Source: Cervus elaphus
Taxonomy: Eukaryota > Chordata > Mammalia > Artiodactyla > Cervidae
DNA: 64,000 bases
NCBI RefSeq assembly: GCF_910594005.1
Contig: NC_057820.1
Coordinates: 8,313,001 to 8,377,000 of the forward strand
Reading direction: 5' to 3'
Numbering within the stretch: the stretch's first letter is position 1; every line of letters begins with the position of its first letter. Below are positions 1-10,204 of the stretch, piece after piece. The notes beneath the pieces are model-generated. The model saw only the letters and a program-made list of their open reading frames with translations. It did no database searches and was not told where the DNA came from. A program made the translations under genes and the position numbers.

Positions 1-229
1 CCACTCATTGCTGTGTGAAGGATAGAATCAAAGACAATAGAAAAAGTAGGAAAACCAGTGCGGAAATCAGCACCCTACTGTGGTGAGAAGTGATCGTGAC
101 TTGAACTAGAGGGACATCAGTGGATCTAAAGCTAAGTGGGCCAACTCCAAAGCATTTTGGAAGATGAATTAACAGGGCTAGGTATTAAATTTAATGTGGG
201 CAGTGAAGGAGAGCAGGTATTAGGAATAA
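1..229. other. No recognised feature
   Basis: No gene or named repeat is visible in this stretch. It may be the leading part of the ancient repeat that follows, but I cannot align it. Confidence 0.5.
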
Positions 230-600
230 TTCTAAGCTTTCAGACTTGAGCAACTGCTCATTTATTGCACTGGAGAACCTTGAGAGGAAGCATATCTGGA
301 GGAAAACCACAGCTTTTATTTTGAACTTGTTCAGTTTAGATGCTCGTTTAGGATATTCAGGTAGATGTTAAGTTTAAGATATTCAAATAGAAAATTGTTG
401 AGAGGGCATTGACATTTGAGCCTGGACAAGAAAGAGGCTGGGAGAGGGATGAACTGAGAAGTGTTAGGTATATGAAGGGTTTCTGCTGCCTGAAGGGGAG
501 TGTAGACAGAGAAAAGCCCCAGGACTGCTACTGAAGATATTTCAACATACAGAGATTGAAAGGAAGAGAATAAGCAGCCATCAGAAAAGGAGCTTCTAGA
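230..600 (+). repeat. Ancient mammalian repeat remnant, 5' part
   Basis: The order of short motifs (a stretch near 320-370 reading like gttaagtttaagatat, a later block ending in an 'agaaaagccccaggactg' phrase) is co-linear with a decayed interspersed repeat common in mammalian introns. I cannot name the family. The copy resumes at 922 after an L1 insertion. Evidence is partial motif order only. Confidence 0.35.
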
Positions 601-908
601 AATGGAGATGCAGACAAGGAGAATGGACTTGTGGATCCAGCAGAGGAAGGAGAGGGTGGGACACATAGAGAAAGCAGCATTGACACATATAAACTATCAT
701 ACGTAAAACAGATAACTAATGGGAAGCTGCTGAATAACACAGGGAGCCCAGCCTGGTGCCTGTGATGGCCTGGGGGTTGGGGGGGAGGTAAGGGGAAGGG
801 AGGGAGCCTCACGAGGGAGGGGATATATGTATATTTATGGCTGATTTGTGTTGTTGTACAACAGTAAACAATACAGCATTGTAAAGCAATTATCCTCCAA
901 TAAAAAAC
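601..908 (+). mobile_element. Ruminant LINE-1, 3' UTR only
   Basis: It shows the standard ruminant L1 3' landmarks in order: a 'gatgcagacaaggagaatggac' type block, a G-rich polypurine run near 766-815, then an 'attgtaaagcaattatcctcc' type end and an A-rich tail. The copy is truncated within the 3' UTR. It is flanked by a perfect 13-bp TSD, aggagcttctaga, at 588-600 and 909-921, so the edges are secure. Confidence 0.92.
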
Positions 909-921
909 AGGAGCTTCTAGA

Positions 922-1173
922 GGGCTGGCAAGAATACTTGGAGAGTTCAAAGTCACAGAAACAAGAGTATTTTAACAAGGAAGGGGTGACCAATAGTGTG
1001 GAATTCAAAAAAGAGTCACGTGAGATCAAAACCAGTCCATTGAACTCTAACTTATGGAGATCATTAGGCAAACTTGGGAAAGATAATTTGGGGTGGGGGC
1101 CAGTGTTAGAGGAGCAGGAAGTGGTAGACACCACGCTGAAATGGGTTGAGAAGCTATTTAGTGGTGAGTGTGA
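922..1173 (+). repeat. Ancient mammalian repeat remnant, 3' part
   Basis: This continues the 230-600 element after the L1 insertion: removing the L1 and one TSD copy restores one continuous stretch. It stays co-linear with the same unnamed family (phrases 'gggtgaccaatagtgt', 'gaaatgggttgagaag'). An open frame through 848-1336 crosses the L1, this remnant and a SINE, so it is not a gene. Confidence 0.35.
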
Positions 1174-1305
1174 AGTGAAAGTCTCTCAGTCGTGTCCAAC
1201 TCTTTGCGACTCCATGGACTGTAAAGTCCATGGAATTCTCCAGGCCAAAATACTGGAGTGGGTAGCCTTTTCCTTCTCCAGGGGATCTTCCCAACCCAGA
1301 ATACA
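1174..1305 (-). mobile_element. Bov-tA/Bov-A SINE fragment
   Basis: Reverse complement of the BovB-derived SINE tail: cagtcgtgtccaactctttg, then ccatggactgtaaagtccat and a ctggagtgggtagcc block. The tRNA-like head is missing. It abuts a second SINE in the same orientation. Confidence 0.85.
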
Positions 1306-1318
1306 TGAGGGCATAAAT

Positions 1319-1612
1319 CAAAGTGAAAGAAAATGAAAATCGCTCGGTCGTGTCCATGACGCCATGGACTATACAGTGCACAGAATTCTCCAGGCCAGAA
1401 TACTGAAGTGGGTAGCTGTTCCCTCCTCCAGGGAATCTTCCCAACTCAGGGATCGAACCCAGGTCCCCCACATGGTAGGCAGATTCTTTACCAGCTGAGC
1501 CACTAGGGAAGCCCAAGAATAATGGAGTGGGTAGCCTATTCCTTCTCCAGCAGATCTTCCAGACCCAGGAATTGAACTGGGGTCCCCTGCAATGCAAATG
1601 GATCCTTTAAAC
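1319..1612 (-). mobile_element. Bov-A2 SINE (dimeric)
   Basis: Two Bov-A monomers in tandem read on the minus strand. The first runs from a gctcggtcgtgtcc block to gagccactagggaagccc (about 1515). The second begins aagaataatggagtgggtag and stops short near 1605. The dimer junction at about 1515 is the hallmark of Bov-A2 rather than Bov-tA. Confidence 0.88.
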
Positions 1613-1639
1613 TCCCTAAATGAATATACAGTGGAGGTG

Positions 1640-3700
1640 ACGAATAGATTCAAGGGATTAGATCTAGTAAAGAGTGTACTGAAGAACTATGGACAGAGTT
1701 CTTCTATGGACTATAGACTATGGTCCATAGTCTAACTATGGACAGGTCCATAATATTGTACAAGAGGCAGCAAACAAAACATCCCAACGAAAAAGAAAAG
1801 TAAGAAGGCAAAGTAGTTTATCTGAGTAGGCTTTATGAATAGCTGAAGAAAGAAGAGAAACAAAAAGCAATGGAGAAAGAGAAAGGTAAAATAGCAAGGG
1901 AAAGAGAAATAGCAAGGAGAGACAAGAAGTCCTTTTTCAGTTAACAGTGCGTAAAAATAGAGGGAAACAACAGAAGGGGAAAGACTAGAGATCTCTTCAG
2001 GAAAATTGCAGCTATCAAGGGAACATTTCACCCAAAGACGGACACAAAAAAGGACAGAAATGGTAGGAACCTAGTAGACTCAGAAGAGATCAAGAAGAAA
2101 TAGAAAGAATACATGGAAGAATTGTACAAAAAAAAAGACTTTAATGAACTGGATAACTACGATGGTGTGGTCTGTTACCCAGAACCAGACATTCTGGAGT
2201 GTGAAGTTAAGTGGGCCTTAGGAAGCACTGCCGTCAGTAAAGCTAGTGGATGCGATGGAATTCCAGTAGAGCTATTCAAAACCCTAAAGGATGATGCTGT
2301 CAAAGTGTTGCACTCAACATGTCAGCAAATCTGGAAGACTCAGCAGTGGCCACAGGATGGGAAAGGTCAATCCTCATCCCAATTCCCAAGAAGGATAGTA
2401 CTAAAGAATGTTCAAACCATCAGACAATTGCACTCATCTCCCATGCTAGTAAGGTCATGCACAAAATCTTGCAAGCTAGGCTTCAGCATTATGTGAACAA
2501 ATAATTTCCAGATGTCTAAGCTGGGTTTAGAAAAGGTAGAGGAACCAGAGATCAAATTGCCAACATCTGACGGATCATAGAGAAAGCAAGGGAATACCAG
2601 AAAAGCATCTACCTCTGGTCCATCAACTATGCTAAAGCCTTTGACTGTACTGATCATAACAAACTGTGGAAAGCTCTTAAAGAGATGGGAATACCAGACC
2701 ATCTTACCTGTATTCTGAGAAACCTGTATGTGGGTCAAGAAACAGCAGTTAGAGCCCTGTATGGAACAGCTGATTGGTTCAGGATTGAGAAAGGAGTACA
2801 ACAGGGCTCTCTGCTGTCACCTTATTTATTTATTTAACCAATACATTGAGCACATCATGAGAAATTCCAGGTTGGATGGGTTACAAGCTGGAATCAAGAT
2901 AGGAAGGAGAAACATCCACAACCTCAGACATGCAGATGATACCACTCTAATGGCAGAAAGCAAAGAGGAACTAAAGAGCCTCTTGATGAGGGTGAAGGAA
3001 GAGAGTGAAAGAGCTGGCTTAAAACTAAATGTTTAAAAAACAAATATCTTGTCATCCAACCCCATTATTTCATGGCAAATAGAAGAGGAAAAGGTGGAAG
3101 TAGTGACAGATTTCCTCTTCTTGGACTCTAAAATCACTGCAGATGGTGACTACAGCCATGAAATCAGAAGACGATTGCTTCTTGGCAAGAAAGTGATGAC
3201 AAATCCAAACAGTGTGTTGAGAAGGGGAGACATTACTCTGACAAAAAAGGTCCATATAGTCAAGGTTATGGTCTTCCCAGGGGTCACATACGGTTGTGAG
3301 AGTTGGACCATAAACAAGACAGAGTACCAAAGAATTGATGCCTTCGAACTGTGGTGCTGGAGAAGACTCCTAACAGTCCCTTGGACAGCAAGGAGATCCA
3401 AGGAAGATCAAACCAGTCAGTCGTAAGGGAAATCAACCCTGAATACTCATTGGAAGGACTGATGCTGAAGTTGAAGCTCCAGTATTTTGGTCACCTGATT
3501 CGAGGAGTCAACTCATTGGAAAAGTCCCTGATGCTGGGAAAGATTGAGGGCAGAAGGAGAAGAGGGCATCAGAGGATGAGGTGGCTGGATGGCATCACTG
3601 ATGCAATGGACATGAACTCAGCAAACTTCAGGAGATGGTGAGGAACCAGGAGGTCTGGCGTGCTGCAGTCCATGGGGTCTCAAAGAGTTGGACATGACTG
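1640..3700 (+). pseudogene. Broken BovB reverse transcriptase ORF
   Basis: In an intact element this frame encodes the endonuclease/reverse-transcriptase polyprotein that copies LINE RNA at a nicked target. Here it is split among at least two frames by indels and stops: recognisable blocks lie at 2113-2496, 2319-2504, 2728-3036, 3049-3426 and 3351-3641. The RT catalytic box reads His-Ala-Asp-Asp at 2929-2940, so both catalytic aspartates survive although the ORF cannot be translated as a whole. A stop lies just downstream at about 3034. Non-functional. Confidence 0.93.
1714..1734. repeat. Near-perfect 21-nt palindrome inside BovB
   Basis: Arms tagactatgg and ccatagtcta are exact reverse complements around a single T. 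The phrase aactatggacag occurs on both sides (about 1685 and 1735). Relative to the BovB consensus as I know it, this looks like a templated local insertion. Confidence 0.8.
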
Positions 3701-3858
3701 GGTGACTGAACAGCAACAACACATGAAGGTAGCTTGTGTATATATATATTTTCCAAGAATCATACATATGGAGTGGTGCCCAGAGGCAACTAGAAGGTCA
3801 AAGCATATTTAAAGGCTCCCAGAAAGGATCTAAAAATGAACAACTGACTGAAAGCAAG

Positions 3859-4060
3859 TGCTTTCTCAGTGGCTCAGTGGTAAAGAACCCACCTGCTAAT
3901 GCAGGAAACACAGGTGACAAGGGTTTGATCCTTGGGTCGGGAAGAGTCCCTGGAGGAGGAAATAGCAGCCCACTCCAGTATTCTTTCCTGGGAAATCCCA
4001 TGGGCTACAGTCCATGTCGTCGCAAAGAGTCGGACACAACTGAGTCACCAAGCATGCACA
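3859..4060 (+). mobile_element. Bov-tA SINE
   Basis: Complete head-to-tail order: a diverged tRNA-like head (ctcagtggctcagtggtaaa), the B-box-like gggtttgatccttgggt, then the BovB-derived tail cgcaaagagtcggacacaac. Frames read through it give the SINE peptide seen at many other places in the window. Confidence 0.92.
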
Positions 4061-4289
4061 AAGAGCAGAAATAAACAAAAGAGTGAAAACCAGCAAAAGG
4101 AGATGGAATCTAGGCATGAGATCTGGAGTAATTTAGAAAGATTTGCCTGTGGTCATAAGAGGAACACAGGGCATTGAGGGAGAGGACAGGTAGCATGGAG
4201 CTAAGGATGGCGTGTTGACCCTTGGGGATAGGGATCATCACCCTTTGTAGCTTCAGAATTGCTCACACTCACCACCTCAGTCCTACAAT

Positions 4290-4425
4290 GTGAGGTCTGG
4301 AACCTTTATCCCCATTGTATATATGAGAAAACAGGTTCAGACAGATTCAAGTGATCTGCTTGAAAGCTAATAAGACATTAATAGCAGAACGAGAATTCAA
4401 ACCCAAGGCTTTCGTCTTTAAACAC
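4290..4425 (-). repeat. MIR SINE
   Basis: Reverse-complement MIR core: atgagaaaacaggttcagac, a weakly kept cttgcccaaggtcac equivalent (gatctgcttgaaagct), then gagaattcaaacccaag. Strongly diverged, as expected for an ancient SINE. Confidence 0.75.
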
Positions 4426-4429
4426 AGCC

Positions 4430-4549
4430 CCCCTACCCCACCTCCCTCTCTCTCACCCCATCTCTTCCTTCATCTCTGTAATTCTTTCTCTGTCCCTATG
4501 CTTCTTAACTGTCTCTCTCTTTCTCCTTCCTGCCTTCCTTTTCTTCTAG
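4430..4549 (+). other. Polypyrimidine tract ending in a splice-acceptor-like AG
   Basis: About 120 bp almost free of purine runs, ending ccttccttttcttctag with AG at 4548-4549 and a G next. This fits the vertebrate 3' splice-site consensus closely. Such tracts also arise by chance or as simple repeats. Confidence 0.4.
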
Positions 4550-5132
4550 GAATCCCAGTCAGTTCCTTTTGCAGAATCAACCTTGGAATTAGTGTACTGA
4601 AACCCTTAGGCACCCTCTTCTCAGTTTGGATTTTACATGCTATCCAGAGACAGATTCGCCAGCAGATTAAAGCTGTGTGAAGCCTTCTTGAGTTTTATGC
4701 CTCAGTTATTCAGAGCTAGGGACCTCTCCAGTTCCAGATTTTAAAATACTCTTGTTTTGTTTTGTTTTTTTAACTTTTCAATTTTGTTGACAACTTCCAT
4801 TAGAGCCCTGTTATCCCTCTGGATTGCTCCAATGTAACTGCTCTAGAGGTTAAAGAATGGATTTGCCAAGGTTGGAAGCCGACTGAAGCCTCCCGAGTTC
4901 AATGCTTCACCCTAAATCCCAAACTTGTTCATGGTTCAAATTCATTTACACTTGGCAACAAAATCAACACATTCTGTTTCTTTAGAAAGACACTTCAAAT
5001 TCCCTTTTAAAAAGAGCATAAGTAGTGGACATTCAATAATTCATTCAGATAGCTTTCAGAAGAGCAAGGGTGTAAATGAATAAGAACCATACAGGTTACA
5101 TTTGACTTGAAACTCAGCAGAAAATAAATAAA
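4550..5132 (+). other. Candidate terminal exon, unproven
   Basis: Directly after the splice-acceptor-like AG, one frame stays open for about 43 codons and ends at TGA 4678-4680. Two overlapping AATAAA signals follow at 5123-5128 and 5127-5132. No recognisable domain or homologue, no donor partner and no upstream exon are visible. The layout fits a last exon with a 450-bp 3' UTR but could be coincidence. Confidence 0.15.
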
Positions 5133-5619
5133 AGACTCAGAAGCTAGTCTGAAATTTCATAAACCTTAAACACACTGATTTCCAACCACCTCATTAGTAT
5201 AAAATAATACATTAGTCCAAGTCATTTTGGGTGCTCAAGTGGAAAACTTTGGGATAAATAAATAATTTGTGTGAAAAGATATCTGCTTCATTGCACTAAA
5301 TGGTACCCTTGTGGCCCAAAGTGTTAATGATGCTTCCAGCTGCCTCTAATGGCGTGCACTAAAATCACACTGTTGCTTAAATAAAGATAGAGGGCTAGTA
5401 CCAGTGCTGGGAATCGCATGGCAGATGGGAAAGAACCTGCACAGATTTAGAGTTAGATGCGGGTTCCAATCCTGAATCTGCCATATTCTAGCCACCCTTT
5501 AGAAAAAGCTGACCAACTCTGCTTTAGACCCACAATTTTGATTATCACAAGTCTACTTTGTTACCAGGTCACTAAATCATGTAATCTCTCAACCATCAAG
5601 TGGAAACCCAACACTGGGA
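5133..5619. other. No confident feature
   Basis: Single-copy in appearance. A weak MIR head-like phrase lies at about 5440-5500 (gggttccaatcctgaatctg), too short to call alone. Confidence 0.4.
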
Positions 5620-5789
5620 GACTAGGAGCATGGGGACCTAGGCACACAGGTGGGCAGATTCGGGCTAGGGTTCCACACGACTTCCTATTAGCTGTATGAT
5701 ATAAGCCACCTCTCTGAATCTCAGTACACATGTAAAATAATAATATTTACTATATAGGCTGCTGTGAGGATGAAATGAGGTGACATATG
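5620..5789 (+). repeat. MIR SINE
   Basis: MIR in sense orientation: a gctgtatgatataagcc block, then ctctctgaatctcag, taaaataataatatttact and ggatgaaatgag, matching the order tRNA-like, core, tail. A later Bov-tA interrupts its 3' side. Confidence 0.7.
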
Positions 5790-5803
5790 AGATTATATAT
5801 GGA

Positions 5804-5996
5804 CTTCCCAGGTGGCTCAGTGGTAAAGAATCCGCCTGCCAATGCAGTCGCTGCAGCTTCGATCCCTGGGTCGGGAAGATCCAAATGTCAACCCACTCCA
5901 GTATTCTTGCCTAGGAAATCTGATGGAGAGAGGAGCCTGGCAGGCTACAGTCCACGGGGTCACAAAGAGTCAGATACAACTTAGCTACTAAACACA
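5804..5996 (+). mobile_element. Bov-tA SINE
   Basis: Starts ggacttcccaggtggctcag and ends with the cacaaagagtcagatacaac tail. TSD atgagattatata at 5790-5802 and atgagattttata at 6008-6020 (12 of 13 identical), so it inserted into the 3' side of the MIR. Confidence 0.94.
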
Positions 5997-6100
5997 CATA
6001 CACATGCATGAGATTTTATAACCTCATTGTGATAGTGTGTGACACATGGTGAATTTTTTTGTTGTTATTTTAGAACATAATTTATTGGAGATTCAATATG

Positions 6101-6400
6101 TTTTTTTTTTTAATTTAGTTATTTTTAGCTGGAGGATAGTTTCTCTGCCGTGTTGCGTTCGTTTCTGTCATAAATCAACAAGAATCAGCCTTAGGTAAAC
6201 GTATGTCCACTCCCTCTTGAACCTCCCTCCCATCCCTTCCAACTCCTCTAGCTTGTCACAGAGCACCGGGCTGAGCTCCCCTCATCAAACAGCGAATTCC
6301 CACTGGCTCTCTATTTTCCATGCGGTGATATATATGTTTCAGTGCTACTCTCAGCTTGCCCCCCCCCCACTGTCCATAAGTCTGTACTCTGCGTCTGAGA
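6101..6400 (-). mobile_element. LINE-1, 3' UTR, reverse orientation
   Basis: Begins with a T tract at 6101, then reverse-complement ruminant L1 3' end landmarks: agctggaggatag, a catcaacaagaatcagcc type block, a pyrimidine-rich CTCCCTCCCATC block (complement of the G-rich region) and a cagtgctactctcagc block. Confidence 0.88.
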
Positions 6401-6539
6401 GACATAGGGTGGTTGTTCAAGATAAGTTAACTAGGATTTTTTTTGTGATTAATTGTCTATTATTTATTAATAGCTCCTGTTGAAAACCTGGCTAAAAAGA
6501 GGAGAGTTTTACGGACGATCCATCTTTTCCCTCCAGGTC

Positions 6540-6725
6540 AGTGTTCTTCACATTTGACTCAGAATCATCTGGAATAGCTGTTAAAAAAAAGGGGGGTGGG
6601 CAGGTTTCTGGGCCCACCTAAAGCTACTGAATCAGATCCTCTGTGGCCGGGGAGCTAAAATATGCATTTTATAAGCTCCCTCAGTAATTCTTATGCCTGA
6701 TGAGATTTGAGAGCTGCTGCTCTGG
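6540..6725 (+). repeat. MER5-like hAT (Charlie) MITE
   Basis: Carries ctcagaatcatctgg, then gggcccacctaaagctactgaatcag and a closing gatttgagagctgctgctct, the order of the non-autonomous MER5 group of hAT DNA transposons. An expanded AAAAAAAAGGGGGG run sits inside. Confidence 0.75.
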
Positions 6726-6731
6726 GTTTGT

Positions 6732-6958
6732 GGGCTTCCCAGGTTGTAAAGGCTAGTTGTAAAGGACCCACTTACCAATGCAGGTTAGACATAAGAGATG
6801 AGGGTTCAATCCCTGAGTCAGGAAGATCCCCTGGAGGAAGGCGTGGCAACCCACTCCAGTATTCTGGCCTGGAGAATCCCATGGACAGAGGAGCCTGGTG
6901 AGCTACAGTCGAGGGAGTTGCAAAGAATCAGACACAACTGCAGATGCCTAGCATGCAC
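6732..6958 (+). mobile_element. Bov-tA SINE
   Basis: Full-length. The head has a small internal duplication of the ttgtaaagg phrase near 6745-6765. Probable TSD tctgggtttgtg at 6721-6732 and tctgagtttctg at 6961-6972 (10 of 12), so it entered at the edge of the MER5-like element. Confidence 0.92.
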
Positions 6959-7025
6959 ACTCTGAGTTTCTGCTTCTCAAACTAGGAAATGAAGCAATTC
7001 CTGCAGGGGAATGCAGGTCCCCTGC

Positions 7026-7232
7026 ACTATGCTGTGCTTAGCTACTCAGTCATGTTGGACTCTGCGACACCGTGGACTATAACCCGCCAGATCCCTCTGT
7101 CCAAGGGGATTCTCCAGGCAAGATACTGGAGTGGGTTGCCATGCCCCCCTCCGGGGGATCTTCCCAACCCAGGGATGGAACCCAGGTCTCCTGCATTGCA
7201 GGCAGATTCTTTACTCTCTGAGCCACCAGGGA
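7026..7232 (-). mobile_element. Bov-tA SINE
   Basis: Reads from the tail (gctactcagtcatgttggac) to the head (gagccaccaggga). A perfect 10-bp TSD, aggtcccctg, lies at 7016-7025 and 7233-7242. With the copy at 6732 it forms an inverted SINE pair about 70 bp apart. Confidence 0.94.
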
Positions 7233-7389
7233 AGGTCCCCTGTGGAAACCTCTAATTCCAATGTTTTGGGTCAATTTTTAATGACCACAGAAATTTAACA
7301 ACATGATTTGGAATTGATCTAAGTGCTAGGATTTAGTAGGAAGTTAAAAGATACATTCAGGTTTAAAGTTGTTGATTTCAAATGCTCTA

Positions 7390-7672
7390 TGTTATGACTT
7401 ATATGTGGAATTCTAAAAAAATAAAACAAGCAAATTAATATAGTAAATCAGACGCAGACACAGATATAGAGAAGAAATTAGTGGTTACCAGTGGAGAGAG
7501 GGAACCAGAGAGGGGAAAAATAAAGGTAGGTGATTCGGAGGTAAAAGCTATTATGTATGAAATAAATAAGCTACATATTTGATGTAGCACTAGTAATGTA
7601 GCCAATTTTCTACAATAACTTTAATGAAATGTAATCTATAAACATATTGAATCACTATATTGAAACTAATAA
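7390..7672 (+). mobile_element. Older LINE-1, 3' UTR
   Basis: Matches the pre-ruminant L1 3' end: ttagtggttaccagtgg, gggaaccagagaggggaaaa, then a closing gaatcactatattgaaactaat block. More diverged than the ruminant L1 tails nearby. Confidence 0.8.
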
Positions 7673-7679
7673 AATTTGT

Positions 7680-7833
7680 TCACCAGGCTCTTCTGTCCAT
7701 GGAGCTGTCCAGGCAATAACACTGGAGTGGGTAGCCATTCCCTCTTCCAGGGCATCTTCCCTGCCCAGGGATTGAAACCCTGTCTCCTGCATTGGCAGGT
7801 GGATTCTTTACCACTGAGCCTCCTGGGAAGCCC
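7680..7833 (-). mobile_element. Bov-tA SINE, tail-truncated
   Basis: Starts inside the tail (ccaggctcttctgtccatgg) and runs through gggattgaaaccctg to the head at gcctcctgggaagccc. It faces a Bov-A2 element 13 bp away. Confidence 0.88.
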
Positions 7834-7846
7834 TTTATTGACTTTA

Positions 7847-8165
7847 GGCTTCCCTAGTAGCTCAGTTGCTAAAGAATCTGCCTCCAATGCAAGAGACCCC
7901 TGTTTGATTCCTGGGATGGGAAGTTCCCCTGGAGAAGGGATAGGCTACCCACTCCAGTATTCTTGGGCTTCCCTGCTGGCTCAGCTGGTGAAGAATCTGC
8001 CAGCAATGTGGGAGACCTGAGTTCTATCTCTGGGTTGGGAAGATTCCCCTGGAGAAGGGAATGGTTACCCACTCCAGTATTCTGGCCTGGAGAATTCCAT
8101 GGACTGTATAGTCCATGGGGTTGCAAAGAGGTGGAAATGACTGAGCAACTTTCACTTTCACTTTT
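7847..8165 (+). mobile_element. Bov-A2 SINE (dimeric)
   Basis: Two monomers in the plus sense: the first from ggcttccctagtagctcag to ccactccagtattcttg, the second from about 7966 (gggcttccctgctggctcag) to the gagcaactttcactttcac end. Close to full length. Confidence 0.92.
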
Positions 8166-8221
8166 CAGTGCTAAAAATTCCCACATGACACTCTCTCTTC
8201 AATCAAAGTATAGAGTGCTAC

Positions 8222-8436
8222 TGTGAAAAGAGCAAGACAAGTACTCAAAGATTTGGGAAAGATTGAGGGCAAGAAGAGAAGGGGGCAACAGAGGATGAGA
8301 TGGTTGGATGGCATAACTGACTTGATGGACATGAGTTTGAGCAAACTCCAGGAGTTAGTGGAGGACAGGGAAGCCTGGTGTGCTGCAGTTCATTGGATCA
8401 CAAAGAGTCGGACACGACTTACCATCTGAACAGTGG
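8222..8436 (+). mobile_element. BovB LINE, 3' end
   Basis: Last part of the BovB ORF and 3' UTR only: gaagggggcaacagaggatg, gagatggttggatggcat, then cacaaagagtcggacacgac. The open frame here repeats the C-terminal BovB sequence and is not a gene. Confidence 0.93.
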
Positions 8437-8829
8437 CAAGTACTTAACAGTCACGAAGAGGCACCAGGACCTGGGCATTTCCAACCCTGTCATACCCCAC
8501 CTCAATCCACAGGAGCTCCAAGACACAGTGAGAAACAAGATCAGGAGATGGGGTGGGGCTTGTGGACTAAAAGGAAAGAGGAACAGGGCAAGAATCCAGA
8601 ACTACTTCCATTTGAAGGATGATTCACATTTCAGGGTCAAAGTGACAATGTGACAAAAGATGACCAGACAGACCTCCAGGCCTGTCTCTAAGCCAGAGGC
8701 CTTGTCTTGGCTGGATCTCTGCTGAGAGAGGCAAAGGAGAAAAGCAAAGACGCAAGGCAAGAGAGAATCACTTTGAAAAGCATCCCTGTTGTAGGGGGAA
8801 GAGAATTCCTCAGAACATTTAACTCTAAA
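8437..8829. other. No recognised feature
   Basis: Purine-rich single-copy sequence. Nothing gene-like or repetitive recognised. Confidence 0.5.
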
Positions 8830-8965
8830 TTCTGGACCCGCATCTTAGTAGCCTTGTGATCTCGGAAAAGCATCCTTAGCCAGTTCTCAAAGCCTCAGTT
8901 TCCTAATCTATAAAAACCACAGGGTTATATTCAGGATTTAGTGATGCATGTGCCCTTACTTAGTG
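8830..8965 (+). repeat. MIR SINE
   Basis: Core block ccttgtgatctcggaaaagc followed by aaagcctcagtttcctaatc and tataaaaaccacagggtt, in MIR sense order. Confidence 0.7.
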
Positions 8966-9507
8966 GTTTAAGGCACGCTATGTAAATATAACAAGACCAG
9001 CCAGTTCCCCAATCTTTCCTAGGTCCAAGGGCAGACAGGTAAGATGTAAAGCCTGGGAGCTTTATTTTTCTCCAAGTTCTAAAGGTCTTTCTCCAGCTTT
9101 CAGATGAGATATTGAATCAGGAAACTGCTCTCCAAATGGCACCATATCTATTTCAGCAATCCCCATGCCGCACGAATTGTCTAAACCAATAAATACAGCA
9201 GGCCTGTAGGTCAGGCAGTAAATTCACTTCCTTGTGCTAGAGACTCTTGGCTGCAGGGTAAAATAATGCAATGCTGCGATTCCCACACCTACACATGAGA
9301 CTGATCCAGAACCTTCTGCACTATTCCAGGTGGGTTGTACTCAGTGGTGCTGTCTGCTCAGACACCCCAGCTGACTGTTTGGATGGCTGCAGCCACCTGG
9401 ACGTGGACAGAAGGAGGGGCGTGGTGAGGGGCATGGGCTCTGGAGCCAAACTCGACCCCGATCGAGACTTGAGTCTAGGCCACGCATTTTAAGTTCTGTG
9501 TGCCTCT
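8966..9507. other. No confident feature
   Basis: Single-copy. A GC-richer patch at 9380-9480 contains several CpGs and a MIR-like phrase (atgggctctggagcc). No gene recognised. Confidence 0.4.
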
Positions 9508-9566
9508 GCCTGTGCATTCCTTTCCTACAGCTCCCACAACTGGGTGACTTAAAAGACTGATAATCA

Positions 9567-10028
9567 CCAGTCCAAGTTTGATGCATGAAGCAGGCACTCA
9601 AAGCCAGTGCACTGGGACAACCCAGAGGGATGGGATGGGAGGGACGGGGGGAGGGTGCGGGATGGGGGATTTACACTAAAATCCAGTATGATTTCATCTC
9701 CAGATTCTTAACTAAATACATCTACAAAACCCCCTGTTTTCAAATAAAGTCACATTGAAGGTTCCAGATGGACATGAATTTTGGGGGCACTGTTCAGCCC
9801 ACTATGCTCCCCTCATCTGTAAAAGGGAAAGAAAAAAAAAAAACCTGTAGGCACCTACCTTACCAGATGCTGTAATAAATGAGACAATACACATAGGACA
9901 CTGCTTCCTGTGGTGTCCAGTATAAAGGAAACACCCAGTCATGTTCACCCATGGCTGACCCATGTCAATATGTGGCAAAAACTACCACAATAATGTAAAG
10001 TAATTAGCCTCCAATTAAATTTTTTTAA
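9567..10028 (+). mobile_element. LINE-1 3' UTR, itself interrupted
   Basis: The 5' part (9571-9670) carries agtttgatgcatgaagcagg and gggacaacccagagggatgg. The 3' part (about 9945-10028) carries atggctgacccatgtcaat and attagcctccaattaaat. Between them sits a foreign 267-bp segment. TSD aaaagactgataatca at 9551-9566 and aaaagactaataatca at 10029-10044 (15 of 16) places the insertion inside the MLT1 LTR. Confidence 0.9.
9675..9941 (+). repeat. Direct duplication, copy A (inside L1)
   Basis: About 96-97% identical by eye to 10447-10703, in the same orientation. The main length difference is an expanded A tract near 9830-9842. It holds the MLT1 5'-end segment plus downstream MIR-like flank, and interrupts the L1 3' UTR between about 9674 and 9942. 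Confidence 0.93.
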
Positions 10029-10204
10029 AAAAGACTAATAATCATAATTCTCTCATAGCTCTGGAAGCTAGAAGTCTGAAATCAGTGTCAGCAGAGCTGG
10101 CTTCCTTCCAAGGACTAGTGATGAAAACTTACTTGTGTCTTTCAATTTCTAGGAGCTCCTGGTATTCTTGGCTATATAACCGTAATCTTTTGTTAATATT
10201 TACT

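Larger units (their letters stand above)
1613..3722 (+). mobile_element. BovB LINE (RTE clade), 5'-truncated
   Basis: The longest BovB in the window, about 2.1 kb of a roughly 3.2-kb element. It enters at the region between endonuclease and reverse transcriptase and ends with the BovB 3' terminus (a cagtccatggggtctcaaag block and a short ctgaacagcaac tail). It lacks the apurinic endonuclease domain. A local 45-bp rearrangement at about 1698-1746 carries a palindrome. The SINEs immediately upstream may have inserted at or near its 5' edge. Confidence 0.95.

Noticed and set aside
848..1336. 162-codon plus-strand frame
   Set aside because: It runs across the end of an L1, an old repeat and a SINE; a composite of unrelated elements.
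2113..3641. Host reverse-transcriptase-like gene
   Set aside because: Collinear with the BovB LINE, broken by frameshifts; a retrotransposon remnant.
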